64,000 nucleotides of DNA from Paracidovorax wautersii (GTDB lineage: Bacteria; Pseudomonadota; Gammaproteobacteria; Burkholderiales; Burkholderiaceae_C): contig NZ_FONX01000001.1 in the NCBI RefSeq assembly GCF_900113035.1, positions 416,616-480,615 on the forward strand, read 5' to 3'. The notes under the pieces were generated by a model. That model was not told the DNA's origin and made no database searches. It worked only from the letters and a program-made list of their open reading frames with translations. The position numbers and the translations under genes were made by a program. Below, piece after piece: positions 1-8,388 of the stretch. Each line of letters opens with the position of its first letter. The stretch's first letter is position 1.

Positions 1-317
1 CCGCGCTGCAGGCCGAGCTGGACCGCGCCGAGGTGCTGGCCCCGGCCGACATGCCGCCCGACGTGGTGACCATGAATTCGACGGTGGAGTTCTCGATCCG
101 CGAGACCGGCAAGACCTTCTGCCTGAGCCTGGTCTATCCGCGCGACATCGACGGCAGCGCGGACCGCGTCTCGATCTTCGCGCCCGTGGGCAGCGCGCTG
201 CTGGGCCTCTCGGTGGGCGACGAACTCAGCTGGCCCGGCCCGGGCGGCCAGCCGATGACCGTGCAGGTGCAGCAGATCGTCTATCAGCCCGAGCGCGCGG
301 GCGATCTGCACCGCTGA
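1..317 (+). CDS. rnk: Nucleoside diphosphate kinase regulator Rnk (C-terminal part)
   Basis: Partial gene cut by the left window edge, read in the frame that starts at base 3. The visible 104 residues begin with the end of the N-terminal helical arm (LDRAEVL), followed by the typical MPPDVVTMNSTVEF stretch and a GreA/GreB C-terminal-like domain that ends at a TGA. Rnk proteins bind RNA polymerase near the secondary channel, as GreA/GreB do, and affect nucleotide pools and envelope stress. The domain match is clear from the sequence; the regulatory role comes from the family. It converges with the nitronate monooxygenase gene across a hairpin terminator. Confidence 0.85.
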   Translation, partial: ALQAELDRAEVLAPADMPPDVVTMNSTVEFSIRETGKTFCLSLVYPRDIDGSADRVSIFAPVGSALLGLSVGDELSWPGPGGQPMTVQVQQIVYQPERAGDLHR

Positions 318-344
318 GCGGCCGGGTCGCCGAGCGGCGGCATG

Positions 345-384
345 AAAAAACCGCCGCGGTAGCGCAAGGCTACGGCGGCGGTTT
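345..384. terminator. Bidirectional intrinsic terminator
   Basis: A 16-bp inverted repeat (arms about 347-363 and 369-384, one mismatch) with loop CAAG is flanked by A6 on the left, which reads as U6 on the minus strand, and by TTT on the right. It lies between the convergent ends of rnk and the nitronate monooxygenase gene and best serves the minus-strand gene. Confidence 0.8.
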
Positions 385-419
385 CAGGGATCAGCTGTGG
401 TTGGAACCGCGATCGGCGC

Positions 420-1376
420 TCAGCCCAGCGCCAGCCGCTCGCGCGCGGCCTGGTATTCGCGGCGCAGCTTCTCGACCAGTTCGCCCGCGCCGCTGATGCG
501 GTCGATGGCGCCGATGCCCTGGCCGCAGCCCCAGATGTCCTTCCAGGCCTTCTTGGCGTCGCCGCCGAAGTTCATCTTGCTCGGGTCGGATTCGGGCAGG
601 TGCTCCGGGTCCAGGCCAGCGGCACGGATCGAGGGCGCGAGGTAGTTGCCGTGCACGCCGGTGAAGAGGTTGCTGTAGACGATGTCGTCGGAGGTGCCAT
701 CGACGATGGCCTGCTTGTAGGCCTCCTGCGCGCGCGCCTCGTGCGTGGCGATGAAGGCCGAGCCGATGTAGGCGAAGTCGGCGCCCATGGCCTGCGCGGC
801 CAGGATGGCGCCGCCCGAGGCGATGGAGCCCGACAGCGCCAGCGGGCCGTCGAACCATTGCCGGATCTCCTGGATCAGCGCGAACGGGCTCTTCACGCCC
901 GCATGGCCGCCCGCGCCCGCCGCCACGGCGATCAGGCCGTCGGCGCCCTTCTCGATGGCCTTGTGGGCGAACTTGTTGTTGATGATGTCGTGCAGCACCA
1001 CGCCGCCCCAGCCGTGCACGGCCTGGTTGACGTCCTCGCGCGCGCCCAGGGACGTGATGACGATCGGCACCTTGTACTTGGCGCAGACCTGCATGTCGTG
1101 CTCCAGCCGGTCGTTGCTCTTGTGCACGATCTGGTTGATGGCGAAGGGCGCGGCGGGGCTTTCGGGGTGGGCGCGGTCGTGCGCGGCCAGGGCCTCGGTG
1201 ATCTCGGCCAGCCATTCGTCCAGCAGCTCGGCCGGGCGGGCGTTGAGCGCAGGCATGGAGCCGACGATGCCGGCCTTGCACTGGGCGATGACGAGCTGGG
1301 GATTGCTGATGATGAACAGCGGCGACCCGATGACGGGCAGCGAGAGCTTTTGCAGCACGGGCGGCAGGCGGGACAT
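420..1376 (-). CDS. Nitronate monooxygenase (2-nitropropane dioxygenase family)
   Basis: A 318-residue FMN-dependent TIM-barrel enzyme. Family members oxidise alkyl nitronates such as propionate-3-nitronate to the aldehyde or keto acid plus nitrite. Visible signatures are GSPLFIIS near residues 17-24, the phosphate-binding GAGGHAG at 154-160 with the His typical of the family, SGSIASGG at 182-189 and GSAFIA at 205-210, all standard FMN-site motifs. The ATG is preceded by GGAGACTCCCC at suitable spacing. It is on the same strand as the acyl-CoA dehydrogenase gene upstream, 138 bp away, with a dispersed repeat between. Substrate in vivo is unknown. Confidence 0.88.
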   Translation of the reverse strand: MSRLPPVLQKLSLPVIGSPLFIISNPQLVIAQCKAGIVGSMPALNARPAELLDEWLAEITEALAAHDRAHPESPAAPFAINQIVHKSNDRLEHDMQVCAKYKVPIVITSLGAREDVNQAVHGWGGVVLHDIINNKFAHKAIEKGADGLIAVAAGAGGHAGVKSPFALIQEIRQWFDGPLALSGSIASGGAILAAQAMGADFAYIGSAFIATHEARAQEAYKQAIVDGTSDDIVYSNLFTGVHGNYLAPSIRAAGLDPEHLPESDPSKMNFGGDAKKAWKDIWGCGQGIGAIDRISGAGELVEKLRREYQAARERLALG

Positions 1377-1389
1377 GGGGAGTCTCCTT

Positions 1390-1456
1390 CTATGAATAAA
1401 AAGCGGCTGTAGCGCTTATCCAGCCTGCGCTTACAGCTATTATTTTAATAGCAACC
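1390..1456 (-). repeat. Dispersed Comamonadaceae-type repeat, copy 1
   Basis: On the minus strand it carries the core CTATTAAAATAATAGC followed by two GCGC-containing segments and CTACAGCC. It fills most of the gap between the acyl-CoA dehydrogenase and nitronate monooxygenase genes and shares its layout with the copies at 10351, 12549, 19165, 20723, 53715 and 60446. Confidence 0.7.
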
Positions 1457-1514
1457 CGTCAGGCATAGCCAACGGCACAGGCCGTGGCGCGGCCGCTGAG
1501 GGCGATGTGCTCCA

Positions 1515-3305
1515 TCAGAACGCTTCCAGCGCCAGTGCGGTCACGCTGGCCGCGCCTTCGACGATGGCGTCGCGCTGCGCGCCGGTGCGCACCAGCAGGT
1601 GGTCGGCATAGAAGCGCGCGGTGGCGATCTTGGCGCGCAGGAAGGCTTCGTCGCGGCCCTGCGGCAGCAGCGCCTGGGCCGCCAGCAGCGCCCGGCCCAG
1701 CTGCCAGCCGGCCATCAGGTTGCCGGCCAGCATCAGGTAGGGCACGCTGCCCGCGAAGACTGCGTTGGGGTCGGTCTTGGCGTGGGCCACGACGAAGTCC
1801 ACCACCTGCAGGAAGGCTTCGCGCGCAGTCTTCAGGCGGCGGGCCACGGCCTGGGCGTCGGCCGTGCCGCTGGCGGCGAGTTCGGCCTCGGTCTTCTCGA
1901 TCTGCGCGGCGATGGCTCGGGCCGTGCGGCCGCCATCGCGTGCCGTCTTGCGGCCCACCAGGTCGTTGGCCTGGATGGCGGTGGTGCCTTCGTAGATGGT
2001 CAGGATCTTCGCGTCGCGGTAGTGCTGCGCAGCGCCGGTCTCCTCGATGAAGCCCATGCCGCCGTGCACCTGCACGCCCAGGCTGGTCACTTCCAGGCTC
2101 ATCTCGGTGCTGTAGCCCTTGACCAGCGGCACCATGAATTCGTAGAACGCGGCGTTGGCCTGGCGCACGTCCGCATCGGCATGGTGGTGCGATGCGTCGT
2201 AGGCGGCAGCGGCCGTGGCCGCCATGGCGCGGCAGCCCTCGGTCACGGCGCGCATGGTCATGAGCATGCGGCGCACGTCGGGGTGGTGGATGATGGGCGC
2301 GCTGCCGGGCAGGCTGCCGTCCACCGGGCGGCTCTGCACGCGGTCGCGGGCGTATTGCACGGCCTTCTGGTAGGCGCGCTCGGATACGGCGATGCCCTGC
2401 AGGCCCACCGCGTAGCGCGCGGCGTTCATCATGATGAACATGTATTCGAGGCCGCGGTTCTCCTCGCCCACCAGATAGCCCACCGCGCCGCCATGGTCGC
2501 CGAACTGCAGCACCGCCGTGGGCGAGGCCTTGATGCCCAGCTTGTGTTCGATGGAGACGCAATGCACGTCGTTGCGCTCGCCCAGGGAGCCGTCGGCATT
2601 CACCAGGAACTTGGGCACCACGAACAGGCTGATGCCCTTGACGCCCTCCGGCGCGCCGGCCACGCGGGCCAGCACCAGGTGGACGATGTTGGCGGCCATG
2701 TCGTGCTCGCCATAGGTGATGAAGATCTTGGTGCCGAAGACCTTGTAGCTGCCGTCACCCTGCGGCTCGGCCTTGGTGCGGACCAGGGCCAGGTCGCTGC
2801 CGGCCTGGGGCTCGGTCAGGTTCATGGTGCCGGTCCATTCGCCCGTGACCAGCTTTTCCAGATACGTGGCCTTGAGCTCGTCGCTGCCGGCGGTCAGCAG
2901 CGCCTCGATGGCGCCGTCGGTCAAGAGCGGGCACAGCGCGAAGCTCATGTTGGCGCTGTTGAGCATCTCGCTGCAGGCCGCGCCGATGGTCTTGGGCAGG
3001 CCCTGGCCGCCGAAGTCCACCGGGTGCTGCAGGCCCTGCCAGCCGCCTTCGGCGTACTGGCGGAAGGCGTCCTTGAAGCCGGGCGTGGTCGTGACGCGGC
3101 CGTCCTTGAAGCTGGACGGGTTGCGGTCGCCCTCCACGTTGAGCGGCGCCACCACGCCTTCGGTGAACTTGGCGCATTCATCGAGCACCGCCTGCGCGGT
3201 GTCCAGGCCGGCTTCCTCGAAGCCGGGCAGCTGGGCGACCTGGGCGATGCCGGCCAGGTGTTCGATGGCGAAAAGCATGTCCTTCACGGGGGCGACGTAG
3301 CTCAT
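1515..3305 (-). CDS. Acyl-CoA dehydrogenase (long form with extra C-terminal domain)
   Basis: A 596-residue flavoenzyme of the DmdC-like branch of the acyl-CoA dehydrogenases, longer than the usual 380-400 residues because of an extra C-terminal helical domain. It introduces the alpha,beta double bond into an acyl-CoA and passes electrons to ETF. Visible are LTEPQAGSDL at 163-172, the central beta domain with KIFITYGEHD near 193-202, GGMGFIEE at 415-422 and the catalytic segment IYEGTTAIQ with Glu439. The AGGA/GGAG-type ribosome site and ATG sit 28 bp downstream of an intrinsic terminator that ends etfA. The etfBA neighbours encode its electron acceptor. Chain-length preference cannot be read from sequence. 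Confidence 0.88.
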   Translation of the reverse strand: MSYVAPVKDMLFAIEHLAGIAQVAQLPGFEEAGLDTAQAVLDECAKFTEGVVAPLNVEGDRNPSSFKDGRVTTTPGFKDAFRQYAEGGWQGLQHPVDFGGQGLPKTIGAACSEMLNSANMSFALCPLLTDGAIEALLTAGSDELKATYLEKLVTGEWTGTMNLTEPQAGSDLALVRTKAEPQGDGSYKVFGTKIFITYGEHDMAANIVHLVLARVAGAPEGVKGISLFVVPKFLVNADGSLGERNDVHCVSIEHKLGIKASPTAVLQFGDHGGAVGYLVGEENRGLEYMFIMMNAARYAVGLQGIAVSERAYQKAVQYARDRVQSRPVDGSLPGSAPIIHHPDVRRMLMTMRAVTEGCRAMAATAAAAYDASHHHADADVRQANAAFYEFMVPLVKGYSTEMSLEVTSLGVQVHGGMGFIEETGAAQHYRDAKILTIYEGTTAIQANDLVGRKTARDGGRTARAIAAQIEKTEAELAASGTADAQAVARRLKTAREAFLQVVDFVVAHAKTDPNAVFAGSVPYLMLAGNLMAGWQLGRALLAAQALLPQGRDEAFLRAKIATARFYADHLLVRTGAQRDAIVEGAASVTALALEAF

Positions 3306-3333
3306 GGTTCTTGTCTCCGGGCAAAAATTGTCG

Positions 3334-3360
3334 AAAAAAAGGCATCGCGAACGATGCCTT
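3334..3360 (-). terminator. Intrinsic terminator after etfA
   Basis: A perfect 9-bp inverted repeat (AAGGCATCG at 3339-3347, CGATGCCTT at 3352-3360) is followed on the minus strand by T7. It ends the etfBA transcript and lies only 28 bp before the acyl-CoA dehydrogenase start codon, so it either separates the genes or acts as a partial terminator inside one operon. Confidence 0.85.
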
Positions 3361-3379
3361 GGTCAGCGCTGGCTGGAAG

Positions 3380-4312
3380 TCAAAGAGCCTTGACGAGCTC
3401 TGGGACGGCCGTGAACAGGTCGGCCTCCAGGCCGTAGTCGGCCACGCTGAAGATCGGCGCTTCGGGGTCCTTGTTGATCGCCACGATCACCTTGGAATCC
3501 TTCATGCCGGCCAGATGCTGGATGGCGCCCGAGATGCCGGCGGCGACGTAGAGCTGCGGCGCCACGATCTTGCCGGTCTGGCCCACCTGCAGGTCGTTGG
3601 GGGCGTAGCCCGCATCGACGGCAGCACGGCTCGCGCCGATGGCCGCGCCCAGCTTGTCGGCCAGGGGGGTCATCACCTCGTTGAACTTCTCGGCGCTGCC
3701 GAGGGCCCGGCCGCCCGAGACGATGATCTTGGCGGCGGTGAGCTCGGGGCGGTCGCTCTTGGTGACTTCGCGGCCGACGAAGCGGCTCTTGCCGGAATCG
3801 GCCGCGGCTGCGACCTTCTCGACGGCGGCCGAGCCACCCGTGGCGGCAGCGGCGTCGAAGCCGGTGGTGCGCACGGTGATGACCTTCACGCTGTCCACGC
3901 TCTGCACGGTGGCGATGGCGTTGCCGGCGTAGATGGGGCGCTCGAAGGTGTCGGGGCTGTCCACCTTGGTGATGTCGCTGATCTGGGCGACGTCGAGCTG
4001 GGCGGCCACGCGCGGCGCGGCGTTCTTGCCGCCGGCGGTGGCGGGAAAGAGGATGTGGCTGTAGTTGCCGGCGATGGCCAGCACCTGGGCGGCCACGTTC
4101 TCGGCCAGGCCGTCCTTGAGGCTTTCGCCGTCGGCCTGGATCACCTTGGAAACGCCGGCGATCTGTGCGGCGGCCTGTGCGGCGGCATCGGCGCCCTGGC
4201 CGGCCACGAGGACGTGGACGTCGCCGCCGCAGGCTGCGGCTGCGGTCACGGTGTTGAGCGTGGCGGGCTTGATGCTGGCGTTGTCGTGTTCAGCGATGAC
4301 GAGTGCGGTCAT
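3380..4312 (-). CDS. etfA: Electron transfer flavoprotein subunit alpha
   Basis: A 310-residue FAD-binding subunit of the ETF heterodimer, which takes electrons from acyl-CoA dehydrogenases and delivers them to ETF:ubiquinone oxidoreductase. The N-terminal half is the adenine-nucleotide-hydrolase-like domain. The C-terminal half has the FAD signature: SGGRALGS near 200, the segment [18 protein letters not shown], and NKDPEAPIF near 285. Length is normal. It follows etfB by 28 bp in the same orientation and is terminated by the hairpin at 3334-3360. Confidence 0.95.
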   Translation of the reverse strand: MTALVIAEHDNASIKPATLNTVTAAAACGGDVHVLVAGQGADAAAQAAAQIAGVSKVIQADGESLKDGLAENVAAQVLAIAGNYSHILFPATAGGKNAAPRVAAQLDVAQISDITKVDSPDTFERPIYAGNAIATVQSVDSVKVITVRTTGFDAAAATGGSAAVEKVAAAADSGKSRFVGREVTKSDRPELTAAKIIVSGGRALGSAEKFNEVMTPLADKLGAAIGASRAAVDAGYAPNDLQVGQTGKIVAPQLYVAAGISGAIQHLAGMKDSKVIVAINKDPEAPIFSVADYGLEADLFTAVPELVKAL

Positions 4313-4340
4313 GTTCGTGTTCTCCTGCGCTGGTTGTTCT

Positions 4341-5090
4341 TCAGATGACCTTGGCTTCGTTCTTGAGCTTGTCCACCAGGGTGGCCACGTCGGGCACCTT
4401 GATGCCTGCGCCGCGCTTGGGCGGCTCGGAGACCTTGAGCGTCTTCAGGCGCGGCGTGACATCGACGCCCAGGTCTTCGGGCTTGACGGTGTCGAGCGGC
4501 TTCTTCTTGGCCTTCATGATGTTGGGCAGCGTGACGTAGCGCGGCTCGTTCAGGCGCAGGTCGGTGGTGATCACGGCCGGCAGCGTGAGGGCCAGGGTTT
4601 CCAGGCCGCCATCGACTTCACGGGTGACGTTCACCGCATCGCCGCTCACCTCGACCTTGGAGGCGAAGGTGGCTTGCGGCAGGCCCGCCAGCGCGGCGAG
4701 CATCTGGCCGGTCTGGTTGGAGTCGTCGTCGATGGCCTGCTTGCCCAGGATGATCAGCTGGGGCTGTTCCTTGTCCACCAGGGCCTTGAGCAGCTTGGCG
4801 ACGGCCAGGGGCTGCAGCTCCTGCGTGGTCTCGACCAGGATGCCCCGGTCGGCGCCGATGGCCATGGCCGTGCGCAGGGTTTCCTGGCACTTGGCGTCGC
4901 CGCAACTCACGGCGATGACCTCGGTCACCACGCCCTTTTCCTTCAGCCGCACGGCTTCTTCCACCGCGATTTCGTCGAAGGGGTTCATGCTCATCTTCAC
5001 GTTGGCGATGTCCACACCCGTGCCATCCGACTTCACGCGGACCTTCACGTTGTAGTCCACCACACGCTTGACCGGGACCAAAACCTTCAT
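4341..5090 (-). CDS. etfB: Electron transfer flavoprotein subunit beta
   Basis: A 249-residue AMP-binding subunit of ETF. It begins [19 protein letters not shown] and has the conserved [18 protein letters not shown], followed by [16 protein letters not shown] near 128-143, the family signature that contacts AMP. Length is normal for the family. It is the first gene of the etfBA unit; a candidate promoter and a palindromic operator lie in the roughly 160 bp upstream. Confidence 0.95.
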   Translation of the reverse strand: MKVLVPVKRVVDYNVKVRVKSDGTGVDIANVKMSMNPFDEIAVEEAVRLKEKGVVTEVIAVSCGDAKCQETLRTAMAIGADRGILVETTQELQPLAVAKLLKALVDKEQPQLIILGKQAIDDDSNQTGQMLAALAGLPQATFASKVEVSGDAVNVTREVDGGLETLALTLPAVITTDLRLNEPRYVTLPNIMKAKKKPLDTVKPEDLGVDVTPRLKTLKVSEPPKRGAGIKVPDVATLVDKLKNEAKVI

Positions 5091-5121
5091 TGCTGCGGCT
5101 CCTTCATTCTTGCTGGTTGAA

Positions 5122-5136
5122 TTGACGTTACGTAAA
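5122..5136. promoter_or_regulatory. Candidate operator (LiuR/FadR-like palindrome) upstream of etfB
   Basis: TTGACGTTACGTAAA is an imperfect palindrome (7-bp arms around one T, one mismatch) ending 32 bp before the etfB start. It resembles the TTNACGT/ACGTNAA type of motif I recall for the MerR-family regulator LiuR of branched-chain and fatty acid degradation in proteobacteria. The palindrome is seen; the regulator is inferred. Confidence 0.4.
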
Positions 5137-5229
5137 CCGGATTCATTCTATGTCCGGGCTCTCGCCCGGGCCGACCAGCGCGGCCCTCCAGGGCTTGGGG
5201 ACAAAAAAGAACGATCGTGCTTTTTCTGG

Positions 5230-5256
5230 ATTATAGCCCCGCATCCGCACGCTCAA
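5230..5256 (-). promoter_or_regulatory. Candidate sigma-70 promoter for etfBA
   Basis: On the minus strand a perfect TATAAT (plus bases 5230-5235) lies 15 bp from TTGAGC (plus 5251-5256). The -35 overlaps the end of the mscS gene. The predicted start would give a leader of about 130 nt that contains the 5122-5136 palindrome. Spacing is slightly short. Confidence 0.45.
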
Positions 5257-6530
5257 GGTGTCGCCTGCGGCTCAGGGGGCGCGGGCTGCGCGGCCGGCCG
5301 GATCTGCACCACGCGCTGCGGATAGGGGATGTCGATGCCGGCCGCGCGCAGCCCGTCGAGGATGGCGATGTTGATGGCCGAGCGCAGGTTGACCGTGCCG
5401 GCGGAAGGGTCGCTCACCCAGAAGTTGAGGCTGAATTCCAGCCCGTCCGGCGCGAAGTTGACCAGGTAGGCCACCGGCACCGGGTCCTTCAGCACGCGCG
5501 GCTGGGCGGCCGCTGCCGCGCACAGGATCTGCTGCACCTGGGCCAACTCGCTGTCGTAGCCCACGGTGATGTTGGTGGTGATGTTGAACTTGCGGTCGGC
5601 ATCCGAGAGGTTCTCCACCCGCTGGGTGATGAGGGTTTCGTTGGGCACGATGGATTCGCGCCCGTTGCCCGCGCGGATCAGCGTGTAGCGGGTCTTGATG
5701 TCGGTGATGCGGCCCTCGAAGCCATCGACGCGCACGTTGTCGCCGATGCGCAGCGAGCGCTCCAGCAGGATGACGAAGCCGCTCACGTAGTTGGAGGCCA
5801 GCTTCTGCAACCCGAAGCCCAGGCCCACACCCACCGCGCCGCCCAGCACCGAGAGCGCCGTCAGGTCCACTCCCACGGCCGAGAGCGCGAACAGCATGCC
5901 GATGAGCAGCAGCAGCGCGCGCGTGGCATTCACGGCCACCTTGCGCATCGACAGATCGGCCACCGCGTTGCTGAGCACGCGCCGCTCGAAGGTGGACGAC
6001 ACCCAGAGCGCGATCACCATCACCGCCGCGGCCGAGAGCACGCCCTGCAGCAGCATCAGCAGATTGGTCTGCGTCTTGCCGAAGCTGATACCGATGCCGG
6101 CCAGCTCCTCGCGCACGATGGGCAGCAGCCCGACGATCCAGAGCACCGCCACGCCCCAGGCCAGCCACGAGATCATGCGTTCGACCAGCCGCATGGCGGG
6201 CGAGCGCGGAAAGGCCGTGGCCAGCACGCGGGCGAAGAAGCGGATCAGCACCAGCGAACTCAGCACCGGCACCGCCACGCGCAGCACGAAGACCGGCTGG
6301 TAGTGCTCCACGCCCGCGCGGCCGGCATAGACCAGGGCCAGCGCCAGCAGCGGGAACATCAGCCCGTCGAAGGTGCGGCGGCCGAACCAGACCGAGTCGG
6401 GCGGCTGGTTGCGCCCCACGGCGCGGCTGACGCCGAAGGCCACGGCCAGGCAGGAGGCCAGCACGGCCAGTTCCAGCCAGGTGCTGGAGTGGTTGAAGTC
6501 GCGCAGCAGGCGGTCGAACAGCTCGCTCAC
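5253..6530 (-). CDS. Mechanosensitive ion channel protein, MscS family
   Basis: A 425-residue inner membrane protein, if the GTG that overlaps the stop of the upstream hydratase gene (GTGA) is used; an ATG at 6545 would add five residues. Hydrophobic segments in the first half are followed by the MscS core: the pore-lining helix is AVGVGLGFGLQKLASNYVSG, then the beta domain with RIGDNVRVDGFEGRITDI and SIVPNETLITQRVENLSD. MscS channels release solutes on hypo-osmotic shock. It is longer than minimal MscS by additional N-terminal helices. Likely translationally coupled to the upstream gene. Confidence 0.88.
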   Translation of the reverse strand: MSELFDRLLRDFNHSSTWLELAVLASCLAVAFGVSRAVGRNQPPDSVWFGRRTFDGLMFPLLALALVYAGRAGVEHYQPVFVLRVAVPVLSSLVLIRFFARVLATAFPRSPAMRLVERMISWLAWGVAVLWIVGLLPIVREELAGIGISFGKTQTNLLMLLQGVLSAAAVMVIALWVSSTFERRVLSNAVADLSMRKVAVNATRALLLLIGMLFALSAVGVDLTALSVLGGAVGVGLGFGLQKLASNYVSGFVILLERSLRIGDNVRVDGFEGRITDIKTRYTLIRAGNGRESIVPNETLITQRVENLSDADRKFNITTNITVGYDSELAQVQQILCAAAAAQPRVLKDPVPVAYLVNFAPDGLEFSLNFWVSDPSAGTVNLRSAINIAILDGLRAAGIDIPYPQRVVQIRPAAQPAPPEPQATP

Positions 6531-7333
6531 GGCTGCGCCTTCCATGCGGGCGAGCGCTTTTCGGCGAAGGCGCGGGCGCCTTCCTGGGCGGCCTCGTCCA
6601 TCATGTTCAGGGCCATGGCCTGGCCGGCCAGCTGGTAGGCGGCGTCCACGCCCAGCTCGCGCTGCTGATAGACCACGGCCTTGCCGATGGCGATGGCGGC
6701 GCGGGGCTTTTGCAGGATGGCGGCGACGAGCGATTCGACCTCGGCATCGAGCGCCTCGGGCGCCGCCACGCGGTTGACCAGGCCCTGGGCACGGGCCGTT
6801 TCGGCATCGATGAAGTCGCCCGTCAGCAGCATCTCCATGGCCTGCTTGGCGGGCAGGTTGCGCACCAGCGGCACGCTGGGCGTGGCGCAGAAGAGGCCGT
6901 AGTGGATGCCGCTGGTGGCAAAGCGCGCCGCGCTGCTCGCCACCGCCAGATCGCACTGCGCCACCAGCTGGCAGCCCGCCGCGGTGGCGATGCCCTGCAC
7001 GCGCGCGATGACCGGCACCGGCAGGCGCTGGATGGCGAGCATCACGCGGCTGCACTGCGCGAAGAGCTTCTGGTAGTAGGCCTGCTCGGGCCGCTGCGCC
7101 ATCGCCTTCAGGTCGTGGCCCGCGCAGAAGGCCTTGCCTTCGGCGGCCAGCACCACCACGCGGGCGCCCTCGTCGCGCGCCACGTCGTCCAGCGCCTGCT
7201 GCAGCGCGGCGAGCATCGGCTCGCCCAGCGCGTTGAAGCGGGCGGGGTCGGCCAGGGTCAGGGTGACGACGCCGCGGGCGTCGCGTTCGGTGCGCAGCGG
7301 GGCGCGGGTGGGGTCTTGCGGGGTGGCGGTCAT
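6527..7333 (-). CDS. Enoyl-CoA hydratase/isomerase family protein (ECHDC3-like)
   Basis: A 268-residue crotonase-fold protein. The CoA/oxyanion segment KAFCAGHDLKAM is at 67-78 and the second oxyanion region GIATAAGCQLVAQCDLAVAS at 114-133. The position that holds the first catalytic Glu in classical hydratases is Gln122 here, and the second Glu region is replaced by GIHYGLF, as in the ECHDC3-type subgroup. It may therefore not be a classical enoyl-CoA hydratase. It overlaps the mscS start by four bases and follows the HDAC-fold gene by 59 bp. Confidence 0.8.
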   Translation of the reverse strand: MTATPQDPTRAPLRTERDARGVVTLTLADPARFNALGEPMLAALQQALDDVARDEGARVVVLAAEGKAFCAGHDLKAMAQRPEQAYYQKLFAQCSRVMLAIQRLPVPVIARVQGIATAAGCQLVAQCDLAVASSAARFATSGIHYGLFCATPSVPLVRNLPAKQAMEMLLTGDFIDAETARAQGLVNRVAAPEALDAEVESLVAAILQKPRAAIAIGKAVVYQQRELGVDAAYQLAGQAMALNMMDEAAQEGARAFAEKRSPAWKAQP

Positions 7334-7392
7334 GGCAGGCGGAGGGAAAGCCCCGCGTCCGCGCACGGCCGGCCGCGGGAGAGAAAGAGGGG

Positions 7393-8352
7393 TCAGAGAT
7401 CGGCGAGCACGCGGATGTGCGCTTCGACGCTGCGCGCCAGCGGGTCCATCATGTAGCCGCCTTCCAGGCACGAGACGATGCGGCCCTTGCTGAAGCGCCG
7501 CGCCACGTCCTTGATGCGCTGGGTGATCCAGGTGTAGTCCTGCTCGGTGAGGCCGAGCTGGCCCATGTCGTCCTCGCGGTGGGCGTCGAAGCCGGCGGAG
7601 ACAAAGATCATCTCGGGCTTGAAGGCCTCCAGGCGCGGGATCCAGAGCATCTCGACGATCTCGCGCACGTCCATGCCCTTGGTATAGGCTGCCACCGGCA
7701 CGTTGAGCATGTTGGGCGCCGGGTCGGCGTCGCCGCTGAACGGGTAGAACGGGTGCTGGAAGATGCTGACCATGAGCGCGCGCGGGTCGCCCGAGAGGAT
7801 GTCTTCGGTGCCGTTGCCGTGGTGCACGTCGAAGTCCACCACCGCCACGCGGTGCAGCTTGTAGCGCTCCAGCGCATAGCGCGCGGCCACGGCCACGTTG
7901 TTGAAGAAGCAAAAGCCCATGGCCTTGTTGCGCGTGGCATGGTGGCCCGGCGGGCGCACGCTGCAGAAGGCGTTCTCGATCTCGCCGGCCATCACCGCGT
8001 CGGTGGCGGCCAGGGCCGCGCCGGCGGCGCGCAGCGAGGCGTTCCAGGTGTGGGCGTTGATGGAGGTGTCGGGGTCGATCTGCGCATGGGCCGGGCCGCC
8101 GGCCTGCAGCTCTTCGACGAGCCGGTCGGTCATGCCGCGCAGCGAGGCCACGTACATGCGGTCGTGCGCCAGCTCGATGTCGGCCAGCGATGCCTGCGGC
8201 GCCTCGAAGCGCTCCAGCGCGTCGGCCACGCCGGTGACGAGCAGACGGTCCTCGATCGCGTCGAGCCGCGCCGGGCATTCCGGATGGCCCGCACCCATCT
8301 CGTGCTTCCAGCAGTCGCGGTGGGTGAAATAGCCCGTCTTGCTCACAGTCAT
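7393..8352 (-). CDS. Histone deacetylase family protein (amidohydrolase)
   Basis: A 319-residue zinc-dependent deacetylase of the arginase/HDAC fold. The catalytic region RPPGHHAT (His137, His138) and the metal site DFDVHHGNGTED (Asp173-His178) are intact, as is SAGFDAH further on and the GGY loop near the C terminus. Bacterial members deacetylate acetylpolyamines or related amides; the substrate here cannot be told. The start ATG at 8352 is 36 bp from the divergent moxR start, so the two genes share a very short promoter region. It leads a minus-strand group with the hydratase-like and mscS genes. Confidence 0.85.
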   Translation of the reverse strand: MTVSKTGYFTHRDCWKHEMGAGHPECPARLDAIEDRLLVTGVADALERFEAPQASLADIELAHDRMYVASLRGMTDRLVEELQAGGPAHAQIDPDTSINAHTWNASLRAAGAALAATDAVMAGEIENAFCSVRPPGHHATRNKAMGFCFFNNVAVAARYALERYKLHRVAVVDFDVHHGNGTEDILSGDPRALMVSIFQHPFYPFSGDADPAPNMLNVPVAAYTKGMDVREIVEMLWIPRLEAFKPEMIFVSAGFDAHREDDMGQLGLTEQDYTWITQRIKDVARRFSKGRIVSCLEGGYMMDPLARSVEAHIRVLADL

Positions 8353-8388
8353 TGCCTGTCCCCAAACTTTTTCGGATAACGTCCGGCC

